Part shown: positions 1-7,089 of the stretch, piece after piece
How the letters are laid out: every line of letters begins with the position of its first letter
Numbering within the stretch: the stretch's first letter is position 1
Origin: MED-G20 sp038108155
GTDB taxonomy: Bacteria > Bacteroidota > Bacteroidia > Flavobacteriales_D > Parvicellaceae
NCBI GenBank assembly: GCA_038108155.1
Contig: JAYNHP010000067.1
Coordinates: 1 to 7,489 of the forward strand
DNA length: 7,489 nt
Direction of reading: 5' to 3'
The notes under the pieces: generated by a model
What the model saw: only the letters and a program-made list of their open reading frames with translations
Databases searched by the model: none
What the model was told of the DNA's origin: nothing
Position numbers and translations under genes: made by a program

Positions 1-951
1 ACCAACACCAGCTATAATTCTAGTTGTACAAATTGATCCTGGTCCAATTCCTGCTTTTATTGCGTCAGCACCAGCTCGAACAAGATCTAGTGCTGCCTCT
101 CCAGTCGCAATATTACCTACCACAACATCTAGGTTTGGATATCCTTTTTTTACATCTTTTAATAAGTTTATTACCCCTTTTGAATGTCCATGGGCGGTAT
201 CGATAACTATCGCATCAACACTCGATTTCACCAAAGCTTCAATTCTATCAAAAGTATCTTTGGATACCCCTACAGCGGCAGCAACTCTCAATCTGCCAAA
301 TTTGTCTTTACAGCTATTTGGATGCTGCTTTACTTTGATGATATCTTTGAATGTGATTAACCCTACTAAAAAACCATTTTCATCAATAACCGGTAATTTT
401 TCAATTTTATGATTTTGAAGAATATTTTCTGCTTTTACTAAATCAACATCTTCATTTGCAGTAACAAGATTTTCTGTCGTCATTACATCTGCAATTTTTT
501 TATTTAGTTTTTTTTCGAATCTTAAATCTCTATTTGTTACAATGCCTTTTAACTTTCTTTCTTTGCTTATTACCGGAATTCCTCCAATTTTGTTTTCAGC
601 CATTAATCTTAAAGCATCTCCAACTAAAGCTTCTTCGTTTAGTGTAATAGGGTCTAATATCATTCCACTTTCAGATCTTTTAACCTTTCTAACCTCATTA
701 GCTTGTCTTTCAATAGACATATTTTTATGAATAACTCCAATTCCACCTTGTTGAGCAATAGAAATAGCTAGTTCATGCTCTGTAACAGTATCCATAGCAG
801 CAGAAATTATAGGTGTATTTATAACTATATTTCTAGTAAATTTAGAACCCAAATCTACCTCATGAGGTAAATTTTCAGAGTAAGCAGGTACCAAAAGAAC
901 GTCGTCGTAAGTTAATCCTTCTCCAATAAATTTTTCTTTATTATCTAGCAT
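1..951 (-). CDS. guaB: IMP dehydrogenase, partial (3' end beyond window edge)
   Basis: This enzyme oxidises IMP to XMP with NAD+, the committed cytoplasmic step to guanine nucleotides. The first 317 codons are present without a stop; about 170 C-terminal residues, including the active-site flap, lie outside the window. The N-terminus reads MLDNKEKFIGEGLTYDDVLLVP (shown to the family's GLTYDDVLLVP signature), which fixes the ATG at 951. A pair of CBS domains is inserted in the TIM barrel at about residues 95-205 (IGGIPVI and IEKLPVI repeats). The barrel resumes with KDKFGRLRVAAAVG (about 215-228), DTAHGHS (251-257) and GNIATGEAA (279-287). The catalytic loop GPGSICTT (303-310) carries the nucleophile Cys308. 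There is no Shine-Dalgarno sequence. The gene lies 94 bases downstream of the amidohydrolase on the same strand but has its own likely promoter. Identity is near certain. Confidence 0.97.
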   Translation of the reverse strand, partial: MLDNKEKFIGEGLTYDDVLLVPAYSENLPHEVDLGSKFTRNIVINTPIISAAMDTVTEHELAISIAQQGGIGVIHKNMSIERQANEVRKVKRSESGMILDPITLNEEALVGDALRLMAENKIGGIPVISKERKLKGIVTNRDLRFEKKLNKKIADVMTTENLVTANEDVDLVKAENILQNHKIEKLPVIDENGFLVGLITFKDIIKVKQHPNSCKDKFGRLRVAAAVGVSKDTFDRIEALVKSSVDAIVIDTAHGHSKGVINLLKDVKKGYPNLDVVVGNIATGEAALDLVRAGADAIKAGIGPGSICTTRIIAGVG

Positions 952-970
952 AAAACAAATGAAAGTTTTG

Positions 971-978
971 CAAATTTA
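971..978 (-). promoter_or_regulatory. putative guaB -7 element (TAnnTTTG type)
   Basis: On the minus strand this reads TAAATTTG, an exact match to the Bacteroidota primary-sigma -7 consensus TAnnTTTG. It ends 19 bases before the guaB ATG, so the leader would be only about 10-15 bases. The -33 element is poor: only a TTTC lies about 17 bases upstream, not TTTG. The position in the 94-base gap ahead of guaB supports it. An 8-base match in AT-rich DNA can arise by chance. Confidence 0.4.
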
Positions 979-1045
979 GAAAAATACTTCTATATGAAAG
1001 ATATCAGTGTTGTATTTAAGACATATTTAACATTTAAAGTTTTTT

Positions 1046-2704
1046 TTAATAATTGTAGACATTTTCACCATCAATTATTGTGTAGAGAACTTTAGTATTT
1101 AAAATATCGTTTTCGTCTTGACTTAAAATCTCAGTGTTTAAAACTACCATATCTCCAGATTTCCCAATTTCTAAACTCCCTTTTTCGGTTTCCTCAAAGT
1201 TTGCAAGTGCAGCCCAAATAGTCATACCTTTAAGAGCATTAATTCTAGTTAAAGCTTCGTTTTTTTGAAATCCACTTAATGGTTTTCCTAAATTATTTTT
1301 TCTAAAAACCGCAGCATAAAATGTATAAATAGGATTTATCTTTTCAACTGGAAAATCGGTTCCAAGAGCAATTAAAAAATTTTGTTCCAAAAGTGTTTGG
1401 TACTGATAGCATTCTTTTAATCTTTTTTCACCAAGTCTTAGAGCAGCCCATGAATAATCAGAAGTAGCATGAGTAGGTTGAACAGAGGGAATTATATTGT
1501 ATTGATTAAAAAAGATTATATCATTTGGATGAATGCATTGAACATGTTCTACTCGCCATCTTAAATCATTAGATGATTCTAGAATTTTAGCATAGGATTT
1601 TAAAACCGTTCTATTGGTGGAGTCTCCTATAGCATGGGTACATGCTTGAAAACCTGTTTCTTTAATTTTAGAAAGTTTTTCTTCATAATTTTTTTGATTT
1701 TGTAATAGCATCCCATATGTATTTTTCTGGTCAGAATAAGGTTTTAAAAGACAAGCTCCTCTAGACCCCAAAGATCCATCTGCAAAAAACTTAAAAGAAC
1801 GAACATTTAACTTATTTGTCTTGTATGGCTCTGCCATAGTATCTAAATAGTACTTTAAATTATTCTCATTATCCGAAAGCATTGCAAACACTTTTATTTT
1901 CAATTCTTTTGTTCTGTGGAGTTTGTCAATAAGTTCTACATCTTCTTTGTTGAGACCTGCAATATCAACTGTAGTTAGTCCCAGAGATATACAATCTTCT
2001 TGGGCTTTTAGTAAAGCCTTTTTTTTGGAAGATTCATCCGGTTTAGGAATTTTTTCCAAAATCAAACTCATTGCATTATCCACAAATAAGCCAGTGATTT
2101 TGTGATCAATTTTTTCAATATAACCTCCTTCGAGCGTCGTATCTAATGCAACTTTTGCAGTTTTAATAGCCATTTCATTTGCCATAATAACGTGTCCATC
2201 TATTCTGTGAAGAACAATATTCAAATCTTTAAAATGCTCATTCAATAGATTGTTATTTGGCCAGTTTTTGTCTTTCCACTGGTTTTGGTCCCATCCGTAT
2301 CCAATTAGCCAGTTTTTGTTTTGTTTATCTTTATTTTTTTTAAGAATATCAATTGTTTCTTCAAAAGAATTGGCACTTGAAACATCTACCATTCCTTGCT
2401 GAAGCCCATACGCTAGAAAGTGACAATGTGCATCTATAAATCCAGGATATGCAAACATGCCCTTTAAATCTACCATTTCATTGGAGGAATATTTATTTAA
2501 TATTTGATCGTTTTTTCCAAGAGCTAAAATTTTTCCGTTTTTTATGGCAATAGCTTCATAAACGTTATAGTTATCATCCATTGAAAAAATAGTTCCGTTG
2601 TGGGAGATGAAATCTACTTCAATTTTTTCTTTGCATGCTACTAAAAAAAACATAGTAACAATTACAGATATTCTATTAAGTTGGATGTTTTTTAAATTGA
2701 TCAT
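1046..2704 (-). CDS. exported lipoprotein amidohydrolase, YtcJ-like (amidohydrolase family 3)
   Basis: This is a predicted metal-dependent hydrolase of the YtcJ/AepA-like branch of the amidohydrolase superfamily; the substrate cannot be read from sequence. Residues 1-24 form a lipoprotein signal: Lys5 and Arg11, a hydrophobic stretch ISVIVTMFF, then lipobox LVAC with Cys24 as the lipidated residue. An N-terminal beta-sandwich segment (VDFISHNGTIF...IAIKNGKILALG) leads to the metal motif DAHCH (His93, His95). Further family motifs are GYGWDQNQW (135-143), FKFFADGSLGSRGA (304-317, with Lys305 the candidate carboxylated lysine), THAIGD (His357), RVEHVQ (His387) and GTDFPVE (Asp450). The C-terminus ends with KGSLEIGKSGDMVVL, typical of the second half of the sandwich. 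At 552 residues it is full length. The ATG at 2704 lies inside the last codons of the upstream membrane-protein gene (29-base overlap), suggesting translational coupling. It is required to give the signal peptide a charged n-region. Confidence 0.92.
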   Translation of the reverse strand: MINLKNIQLNRISVIVTMFFLVACKEKIEVDFISHNGTIFSMDDNYNVYEAIAIKNGKILALGKNDQILNKYSSNEMVDLKGMFAYPGFIDAHCHFLAYGLQQGMVDVSSANSFEETIDILKKNKDKQNKNWLIGYGWDQNQWKDKNWPNNNLLNEHFKDLNIVLHRIDGHVIMANEMAIKTAKVALDTTLEGGYIEKIDHKITGLFVDNAMSLILEKIPKPDESSKKKALLKAQEDCISLGLTTVDIAGLNKEDVELIDKLHRTKELKIKVFAMLSDNENNLKYYLDTMAEPYKTNKLNVRSFKFFADGSLGSRGACLLKPYSDQKNTYGMLLQNQKNYEEKLSKIKETGFQACTHAIGDSTNRTVLKSYAKILESSNDLRWRVEHVQCIHPNDIIFFNQYNIIPSVQPTHATSDYSWAALRLGEKRLKECYQYQTLLEQNFLIALGTDFPVEKINPIYTFYAAVFRKNNLGKPLSGFQKNEALTRINALKGMTIWAALANFEETEKGSLEIGKSGDMVVLNTEILSQDENDILNTKVLYTIIDGENVYNY

Positions 2705-3662
2705 ACATTAAATTTATTACAATTATTAGAAATAACAGCCCAGGAACTTTATATCTAACAAGTGCTCCAATAACTGGCGTAGAAATTCCAGTTAAGATAA
2801 AAAGCATGATAATAAAAAATAAAGAGTTCCATAAGACATTTTTAACATCTTGTTTTATTTTAATTTTTAAAAAAAGTATTTTGAATAACAAATATAAAAC
2901 CGTTAAATACAATAAAATGTTTTCTATCAATGGAAATAGCTGCAATAAATTTTTTATGTTGTTTGGAAAAGGTCTAAAAAAACCATTGATTAAGCCCATT
3001 GGGATAGCTTTAAGTAATGAAGTTATACTTGGTTCAATTGGGATTATTTTGTAAGCACTACCAGTATCAAATAATTCACTCAACGTTATAAAGTCATTTT
3101 GCTTTTGAGAAAGAATTTTTAATGGGTTATAACTGTTATTTAATTTCCCCATCGCAAAAATTATAATTAAAATAATTACACATATTGTAAATATTATTCT
3201 AAGAGGTTTAAATTTTGTTTTTTCAGAAATTATATAAGAAATTAAAGCCGGGAAAAAGCAAATAAAAATATAAAACTTAACCTTAAAAATAATTAGTGCA
3301 GCTAATATAAATGAACTTATATTTATCCATTTTTTTCTTCTTTTAACAATAAGAGAATTAAGTATTAGTCCAAATGATAAAATTATCAACGGTTCTTTTA
3401 ATATCCCAGAGCTCCAAAGAAAAATACTCGGAAATAATAACAATGACCAAAATAAAATCTTTGGATTTTTAAATTTGAATTTAACTATCAAACTTTTAAA
3501 TATTAAATATTCACCGACAAAAGCCATTAAAATAAATGTGATGGAGTTAAAAAAATAATTTTTTAGTCCTATTATATTTAAAATTGCATTTATCTTAATT
3601 AAGAGTCTAGACTCATTCATTAATGAGTTTTTATAAGACGTATCCCAATTATTCATTTCCAT
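2676..3662 (-). CDS. polytopic membrane protein, EpsG/GT-C-like, main uninterrupted part
   Basis: This 328-codon ATG-initiated frame encodes a very hydrophobic, K/I/F/N-rich inner-membrane protein with roughly eight membrane segments (about residues 38-58, 69-84, 89-106, 113-130, 131-146, 154-171, 245-265, 276-320). Loop motifs FLWSSGILKEP (81-91) and VRYKVPGLLFL (302-312) resemble motifs I recall from Bacteroidota EpsG-like or glycosyltransferase-C-like proteins of polysaccharide synthesis. That is resemblance only; no function is assigned. The ATG at 3662 is probably not the ancestral start, because the same frame is open and protein-like for 103 more codons upstream and then meets a stop (see 3663-4007). 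Translation from 3662 would drop a first membrane segment and an extracytoplasmic-type loop. The 3' end overlaps the amidohydrolase start by 29 bases, so the two genes are probably one transcript. Base composition is visibly more AT-rich than purL, as is common for surface-polysaccharide membrane genes. Confidence 0.72.
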   Translation of the reverse strand: MEMNNWDTSYKNSLMNESRLLIKINAILNIIGLKNYFFNSITFILMAFVGEYLIFKSLIVKFKFKNPKILFWSLLLFPSIFLWSSGILKEPLIILSFGLILNSLIVKRRKKWINISSFILAALIIFKVKFYIFICFFPALISYIISEKTKFKPLRIIFTICVIILIIIFAMGKLNNSYNPLKILSQKQNDFITLSELFDTGSAYKIIPIEPSITSLLKAIPMGLINGFFRPFPNNIKNLLQLFPLIENILLYLTVLYLLFKILFLKIKIKQDVKNVLWNSLFFIIMLFILTGISTPVIGALVRYKVPGLLFLIIVINLMYDQFKKHPT

Positions 3663-4007
3663 AAAATAATTAAATGAAAAATATTCTCTATTAAAATCTA
3701 AGCCTAGAATGATTTTAAAAAAATCTATTGGATTTTTAAAGAAAGAATGATAAAGTACTAAGCTGTCATCGTAATATTTAAATATATCTGCTGAATGTCT
3801 TTGGGTATAATACTTTGTGTATATATAATATAGAATAATCCCACCAGAAAGTTTTAAGAAAAAAGCACCAAAGATTTCAGTCCTTGAAATACTATTGGAA
3901 TTGAAAAATTTTAGTTTAAAAATTGCAATTATAATTAAGCAGATATAAATAATAGGCGTCAGTGGGATATCTTAATTTATCCAATTTATAAAAAATATGC
4001 AAAGCAT
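3663..4007 (-). pseudogene. hidden 5' part of the membrane-protein gene, interrupted by an in-frame TAA
   Basis: On the minus strand, an ATG at 4007 begins MLCIFFINWIN, then TAA at 3974-3972. The same frame then stays open as DIPLTPIIYICLIIIAIF... until it joins the 2676-3662 frame. These 103 codons contain no ATG, GTG or TTG, so they cannot be reached by an ordinary start; only one CTG (3962-3960) is available. They look like real protein: a membrane segment (PIIYICLIIIAIF), a second one (SGGIILYYIY) and a soluble loop YTQRHSADIFKYYDDS of the kind expected near the N-terminus of EpsG-like proteins. With the stop read through, the gene would be 443 codons. I infer either a premature stop (one base change from AAA, CAA or GAA), a base-call error in a draft assembly, or use of a rare start codon. 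The extension is clearer than its cause. Confidence 0.65.
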
Positions 4008-4009
4008 AT
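3995..4009. repeat. perfect 6-bp inverted repeat over the upstream ATG of the membrane gene
   Basis: ATATGC (3995-4000), AAA, GCATAT (4004-4009) form a perfect inverted repeat with a 3-base loop. The ATG at 4007-4005 (minus strand) lies in one arm, so a hairpin in the mRNA would cover the start codon. It is short and sits in AT-rich DNA, so it may have no function. Confidence 0.3.
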
Positions 4010-4134
4010 ATTATAGTATATAAAATTTATTTCCTGTATGGAATCTTTGTCATTTTCTTATTTAAAATTAAATTTTTTTGCATTTAAGTACAATAATTAC
4101 AAAACTGAATATAATGTTAGTAAATCAATAATAT

Positions 4135-4169
4135 TTTGAGCGCATCCTTTCATTCTTTAATTATTTTTG
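4135..4169 (+). promoter_or_regulatory. putative purL promoter (TTTG ... TAnnTTTG)
   Basis: TATTTTTG at 4162-4169 matches the Bacteroidota -7 consensus TAnnTTTG, and TTTG at 4135-4138 could be the -33 element. The 23-base spacer is a little longer than the usual 19-21. The element ends 16 bases before the purL ATG, implying a leader of about 10 bases with no Shine-Dalgarno sequence. The rest of the 178-base divergent spacer (4008-4185) shows no gene, recognisable riboswitch or strong terminator. Confidence 0.4.
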
Positions 4170-4185
4170 TTGCTTAAATTTAAAT

Positions 4186-6417
4186 ATGTCTAATTATCCG
4201 CAAAATAAACCAGCCACTGCTGAACAAGCAGTTGAGTTGGGATTAAAAAAAGAAGAATTTACCCACATTTGTGAAATTTTAGGTAGAACTCCTAACTTTA
4301 CAGAATTAAGTATTTACTCTGTAATGTGGTCTGAACATTGCTCTTATAAAAACTCAATATTTTGGCTTAAAAAATTACCTAAAGACGGTCCTCACATGTT
4401 GGTGAAGGCTGGTGAAGAAAATGCCGGGTTGGTAGATATTGGCGATGGACTTGCTTGTGCATTTAAAATAGAGTCACATAATCATCCTAGTGCTTTAGAA
4501 CCATATCAAGGAGCAGCAACTGGTGTTGGTGGTATCAATAGAGATATCTTTACAATGGGAGCTAGACCAATTGCTCAAATGAACTCTTTAAGATTTGGTC
4601 CTTTTGAAAATACTAGAACTAAATGGCTTTTAAAAGGGGTAGTCAAGGGAATTGGAGACTACGGAAATTCTTTTGGAATACCTGTACTTTCTGGTGAAGT
4701 TTCTTTTGACGAAAGCTATGACCAAAATCCTTTAGTTAATGCATTTTCTGCAGGTATAATGAATGTTGATGATTTAATTTCAGCTACTGCAACAGGAGTT
4801 GGTAATCCAGTATTTATAGTTGGTTCCTCAACTGGAAAAGATGGTATTCATGGAGCTGCCTTTGCATCTAAAGATATGACAGAAGATTCAATGGATGATT
4901 TGCCTGCAGTGCAAGTTGGCGATCCTTTTCAAGAAAAATTATTATTAGAAGCTTCTTTAGAATTGTCTAAAACGGATGCAGTAGTAGGAATGCAGGATAT
5001 GGGTGCTGCAGGAATAACATGTTCTTCCTCCGAGATGAGTGCTGCTGGAAATGTTGGAATGAGGATAGATTTAGATAAGGTGCCTACAAGACAATCGGAT
5101 ATGAAAGATTGGGAAATACTGCTTTCTGAATCTCAAGAACGAATGCTTGTGGTAGTTGAAAAAGGAAAGGAACATACAGTAAAAGAAATTTTTGATAAGT
5201 GGGACTTAAATTGTGAACTTATTGGAGAAGTAACAGAAGGTGATTTACTAGAATTTTATAAAGATGGGAAATGTGTAGCTAGTCTTCCACCGTCTTCTTT
5301 AGTTTTGGGTGGAGGAGCTCCGCAATACCAAAGGGATTACAAAGAACCTTCTTATTTTAAAAAATACCAAGAGTTTGATATTAAGGATGTGATAGAGCCA
5401 GATAACTTGGTTGAAGTTGGTGAATTTCTTTTTAGTCAACCAAATATTGCTTCTAAAAAATGGATATATGAGCAGTACGATAGTATGGTTGGAACCAATA
5501 ATGTTTCTACCAATCATCCATCTGACGCTGGGGTTGCTTTAGTTAAAGGCACAACAAAAGGTATTGCAATGTCTGTAGACTGTAATTCAAGATATGTTCA
5601 TGCAGATCCAGAAAAAGGTACAGCAATTGCTGTTTCTGAAGCTGCTAGAAATATTGTAGTTACAGGTGGAAAACCATCCGCTATAACCAACTGTTTAAAT
5701 TTTGGAAATCCATATCATCCAGAATCCTATTGGCAATTTGTAGGTGCTATTCAAGGTATGTCAAAAGCATGTGAGAAATTTTCTACACCTGTTACGGGAG
5801 GTAATGTGAGTTTTTACAATCAATCTATTGTCAATGGAAAAGAAGTTCCTGTTTTTCCTACTCCTACCATAGGGATGATAGGTCTCATGGAGGATGTTAG
5901 AAATATTATGAGCTTAGACTTTAAATCTAATGCTGACCATATATTTTTAATCGGAAAAGTAGTTGAGGATATTGCTTCATCTGAATACTTAGTAAAATAT
6001 CATAAAATAAGTGCTTCTCCAGCACCATATTTTGATTTGGATGAAGAATTTAATCTTCATGAATGTGTTTCCAATATCATCACTAAAAAACTTATTAATG
6101 CAGCACACGATTGTGCAGACGGTGGGCTATTTGTAGCATTAGTTGAAATGGCAATGTCTTCTAATTTAGGATTTGAAATTTCTACGCTAAATACAATTAG
6201 AAAAGACGCATTTTTATTTGGAGAATCTCAAGGAAGAGTAGTGGTGACTGTTAAAAGTAAACAATTAGATTCTTTCAAAAGTGAAATGAAATTAAGTGGA
6301 GTTCCTTACGTCTCTTTAGGGAAGGTAACCACGGATCTAAATATTGTAATTGATAGTATTAGTTTTGGATCTGTAGATAGTCTTAAAGAAATTTCTGAAA
6401 ACGTTATTAAACTCTAA
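4186..6417 (+). CDS. purL: phosphoribosylformylglycinamidine synthase subunit PurL (short type)
   Basis: This is the ATP-dependent synthase subunit of FGAM synthase, which converts FGAR, glutamine and ATP to FGAM in de novo purine synthesis in the cytoplasm. At 743 residues it is the short form, which works with separate PurQ (glutaminase) and PurS subunits; neither is in this window. It has two AIRS-type halves. The N-terminal segment carries SVMWSEHCSYK (45-55) with the conserved His51. The nucleotide/substrate region KIESHNHPSALEPYQGAA (94-111) and GARPIAQMNSLRFG (125-138) follow, then LSGEVSFDE (168-176) and GMQDMGAAGITCSSSEMS (268-285). The second half shows DAGVALVKG (447-455), ITNCLNFGNP (500-509), PVTGGNVSFYN (535-545), HDCADGGLFVAL (641-652) and FGESQGRVVV (678-687). 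All core motifs are intact and the length is normal. The start follows a plausible promoter directly. The SPFH gene begins 33 bases downstream with no terminator seen between. Confidence 0.97.
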   Translation: MSNYPQNKPATAEQAVELGLKKEEFTHICEILGRTPNFTELSIYSVMWSEHCSYKNSIFWLKKLPKDGPHMLVKAGEENAGLVDIGDGLACAFKIESHNHPSALEPYQGAATGVGGINRDIFTMGARPIAQMNSLRFGPFENTRTKWLLKGVVKGIGDYGNSFGIPVLSGEVSFDESYDQNPLVNAFSAGIMNVDDLISATATGVGNPVFIVGSSTGKDGIHGAAFASKDMTEDSMDDLPAVQVGDPFQEKLLLEASLELSKTDAVVGMQDMGAAGITCSSSEMSAAGNVGMRIDLDKVPTRQSDMKDWEILLSESQERMLVVVEKGKEHTVKEIFDKWDLNCELIGEVTEGDLLEFYKDGKCVASLPPSSLVLGGGAPQYQRDYKEPSYFKKYQEFDIKDVIEPDNLVEVGEFLFSQPNIASKKWIYEQYDSMVGTNNVSTNHPSDAGVALVKGTTKGIAMSVDCNSRYVHADPEKGTAIAVSEAARNIVVTGGKPSAITNCLNFGNPYHPESYWQFVGAIQGMSKACEKFSTPVTGGNVSFYNQSIVNGKEVPVFPTPTIGMIGLMEDVRNIMSLDFKSNADHIFLIGKVVEDIASSEYLVKYHKISASPAPYFDLDEEFNLHECVSNIITKKLINAAHDCADGGLFVALVEMAMSSNLGFEISTLNTIRKDAFLFGESQGRVVVTVKSKQLDSFKSEMKLSGVPYVSLGKVTTDLNIVIDSISFGSVDSLKEISENVIKL

Positions 6418-6450
6418 TTCTTTTTACTAATTTGTAATTAAATTTAATTT

Positions 6451-6975
6451 ATGATATACATCAACATATTTTTATATTCCGTAGCAATTTTTTTATTGCT
6501 AAAATCTGTTATGATCATTCCAGAACGTCAAGCTTGGGTTATACAAAGACTAGGAAAATTTAACAGAATTTCAAAGCCTGGTTTAAAACTAAAGATTCCT
6601 TTCATCGAAGTTATTGCCTCAAAAGAAAATTTAAGAATTCAGCAGTTGGATGTAGACGTGGAAACTAAAACTTTAGATGATGTTTTTGTTATTTTAAAAA
6701 TTTCTGTTCAGTACAGAGTTATAGACAACAAAGTTTACGAAGCGTTTTATGAGTTAGATGATCCTCATGGTCAAATTGCTTCTTACATATTTGATGAAGT
6801 AAGAGCTGAAGTTCCAAAGTTAGGCTTAGATGATGTTTTTGGTAAAAAAGATGACATTGCTTTGGCGGTTAGAGAAAATATTTCTTCTCAGATGGGTCAA
6901 TATGGATATAAAATTGTTAAAACACTTATTACAGATATTAATCCAGATGAATTAGTTAAAGCATCTATGAAGTAA
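6451..6975 (+). CDS. stomatin-like SPFH/band 7 protein, shortened at the C-terminus
   Basis: This is a membrane-anchored SPFH-domain protein of the stomatin/paraslipin group, which forms oligomeric scaffolds in bacterial membrane microdomains. A single N-terminal membrane anchor spans about residues 3-22. The SPFH domain follows: VIQRLGKFNRISKPGLKLKIPF (spanning 30-51), IQQLDVDVETKTLDDVFV (63-80), VQYRV (86-90), RAEVPKLGLDDVFGKKDDIA (118-137) and ITDINPDELVKASM (160-173). Family members are about 300 residues and continue after VKASM with INAA and a long coiled coil. Here the frame stops two codons later (K, TAA at 6973-6975), removing the whole C-terminal coiled coil and tail. No single-base shift restores a family-like continuation in 6976-7018. 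Either the gene is truly truncated or the sequence downstream is misjoined near the N gap. It may be cotranscribed with purL. Confidence 0.85.
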   Translation: MIYINIFLYSVAIFLLLKSVMIIPERQAWVIQRLGKFNRISKPGLKLKIPFIEVIASKENLRIQQLDVDVETKTLDDVFVILKISVQYRVIDNKVYEAFYELDDPHGQIASYIFDEVRAEVPKLGLDDVFGKKDDIALAVRENISSQMGQYGYKIVKTLITDINPDELVKASMK

Positions 6976-7018
6976 AGAATTCCAAAAACCTTATAAAACT
7001 CCTTTCCCATATAATATA

Positions 7019-7079
7019 ATGAACACAACAAGCAGAACAATAACAGGAGCTATAGCAATAATTCTCGGAGCAATACTAA
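7019..7079 (+). CDS. start of an unidentified small or membrane protein running into the gap
   Basis: An ATG at 7019 opens a frame of 20 codons, MNTTSRTITGAIAIILGAIL, that reaches the N gap without a stop. A short polar start followed by a hydrophobic run looks like the first membrane segment of a protein. The 43 bases between the SPFH stop and this ATG show no clear promoter or Shine-Dalgarno sequence. It could be the N-terminus of the SPFH protein whose C-terminal part lies after the gap, but with a literal ten-base gap the frames differ, so this holds only if the gap length is nominal. The family cannot be recognised. Confidence 0.35.
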
Positions 7080-7089
7080 NNNNNNNNNN
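7080..7089. other. assembly gap (10 Ns)
   Basis: Ten consecutive undetermined bases mark a scaffold join. The true length is unknown; runs of exactly ten are often placeholders. Gene structure on either side cannot be connected with confidence. Confidence 0.95.

Noticed and set aside
24..730. Two plus-strand open frames of about 60 codons (24-206 and 542-730)
   Set aside because: Both lie wholly antisense to guaB, whose family motifs cover the same bases; their translations are low-complexity L/S/I-rich shadows.
1021..1045. Terminator after the amidohydrolase (TTTAA-ATG-TTAAA inverted repeat on the minus strand)
   Set aside because: The arms are five A/T pairs only and no U-run follows on the transcribed strand, so it would not be a stable intrinsic terminator.
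1923..2105. Plus-strand 60-codon frame
   Set aside because: Antisense to the well-supported amidohydrolase, with no recognisable protein features.
2806..3054. Plus-strand 82-codon frame
   Set aside because: Antisense to the AT-rich membrane-protein gene; the K/I/N/F composition follows from base bias.
4008..4185. Purine riboswitch or other structured leader ahead of purL
   Set aside because: I find no conserved riboswitch core or stable stem set, and the likely promoter lies too close to the ATG to leave room for one.
5299..5517. Minus-strand 72-codon frame
   Set aside because: Antisense to intact purL motifs; no independent support.
6418..6450. Separate promoter for the SPFH gene (TAATTTG at about 6429-6436)
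   Set aside because: The spacing is one base short of TAnnTTTG and no -33 element is seen; the match is too weak in such AT-rich sequence.
6976..7018. Simple frameshift as the cause of the early SPFH stop
   Set aside because: None of the three frames after the stop gives the expected INAA and coiled-coil continuation, so a one-base error cannot explain it.
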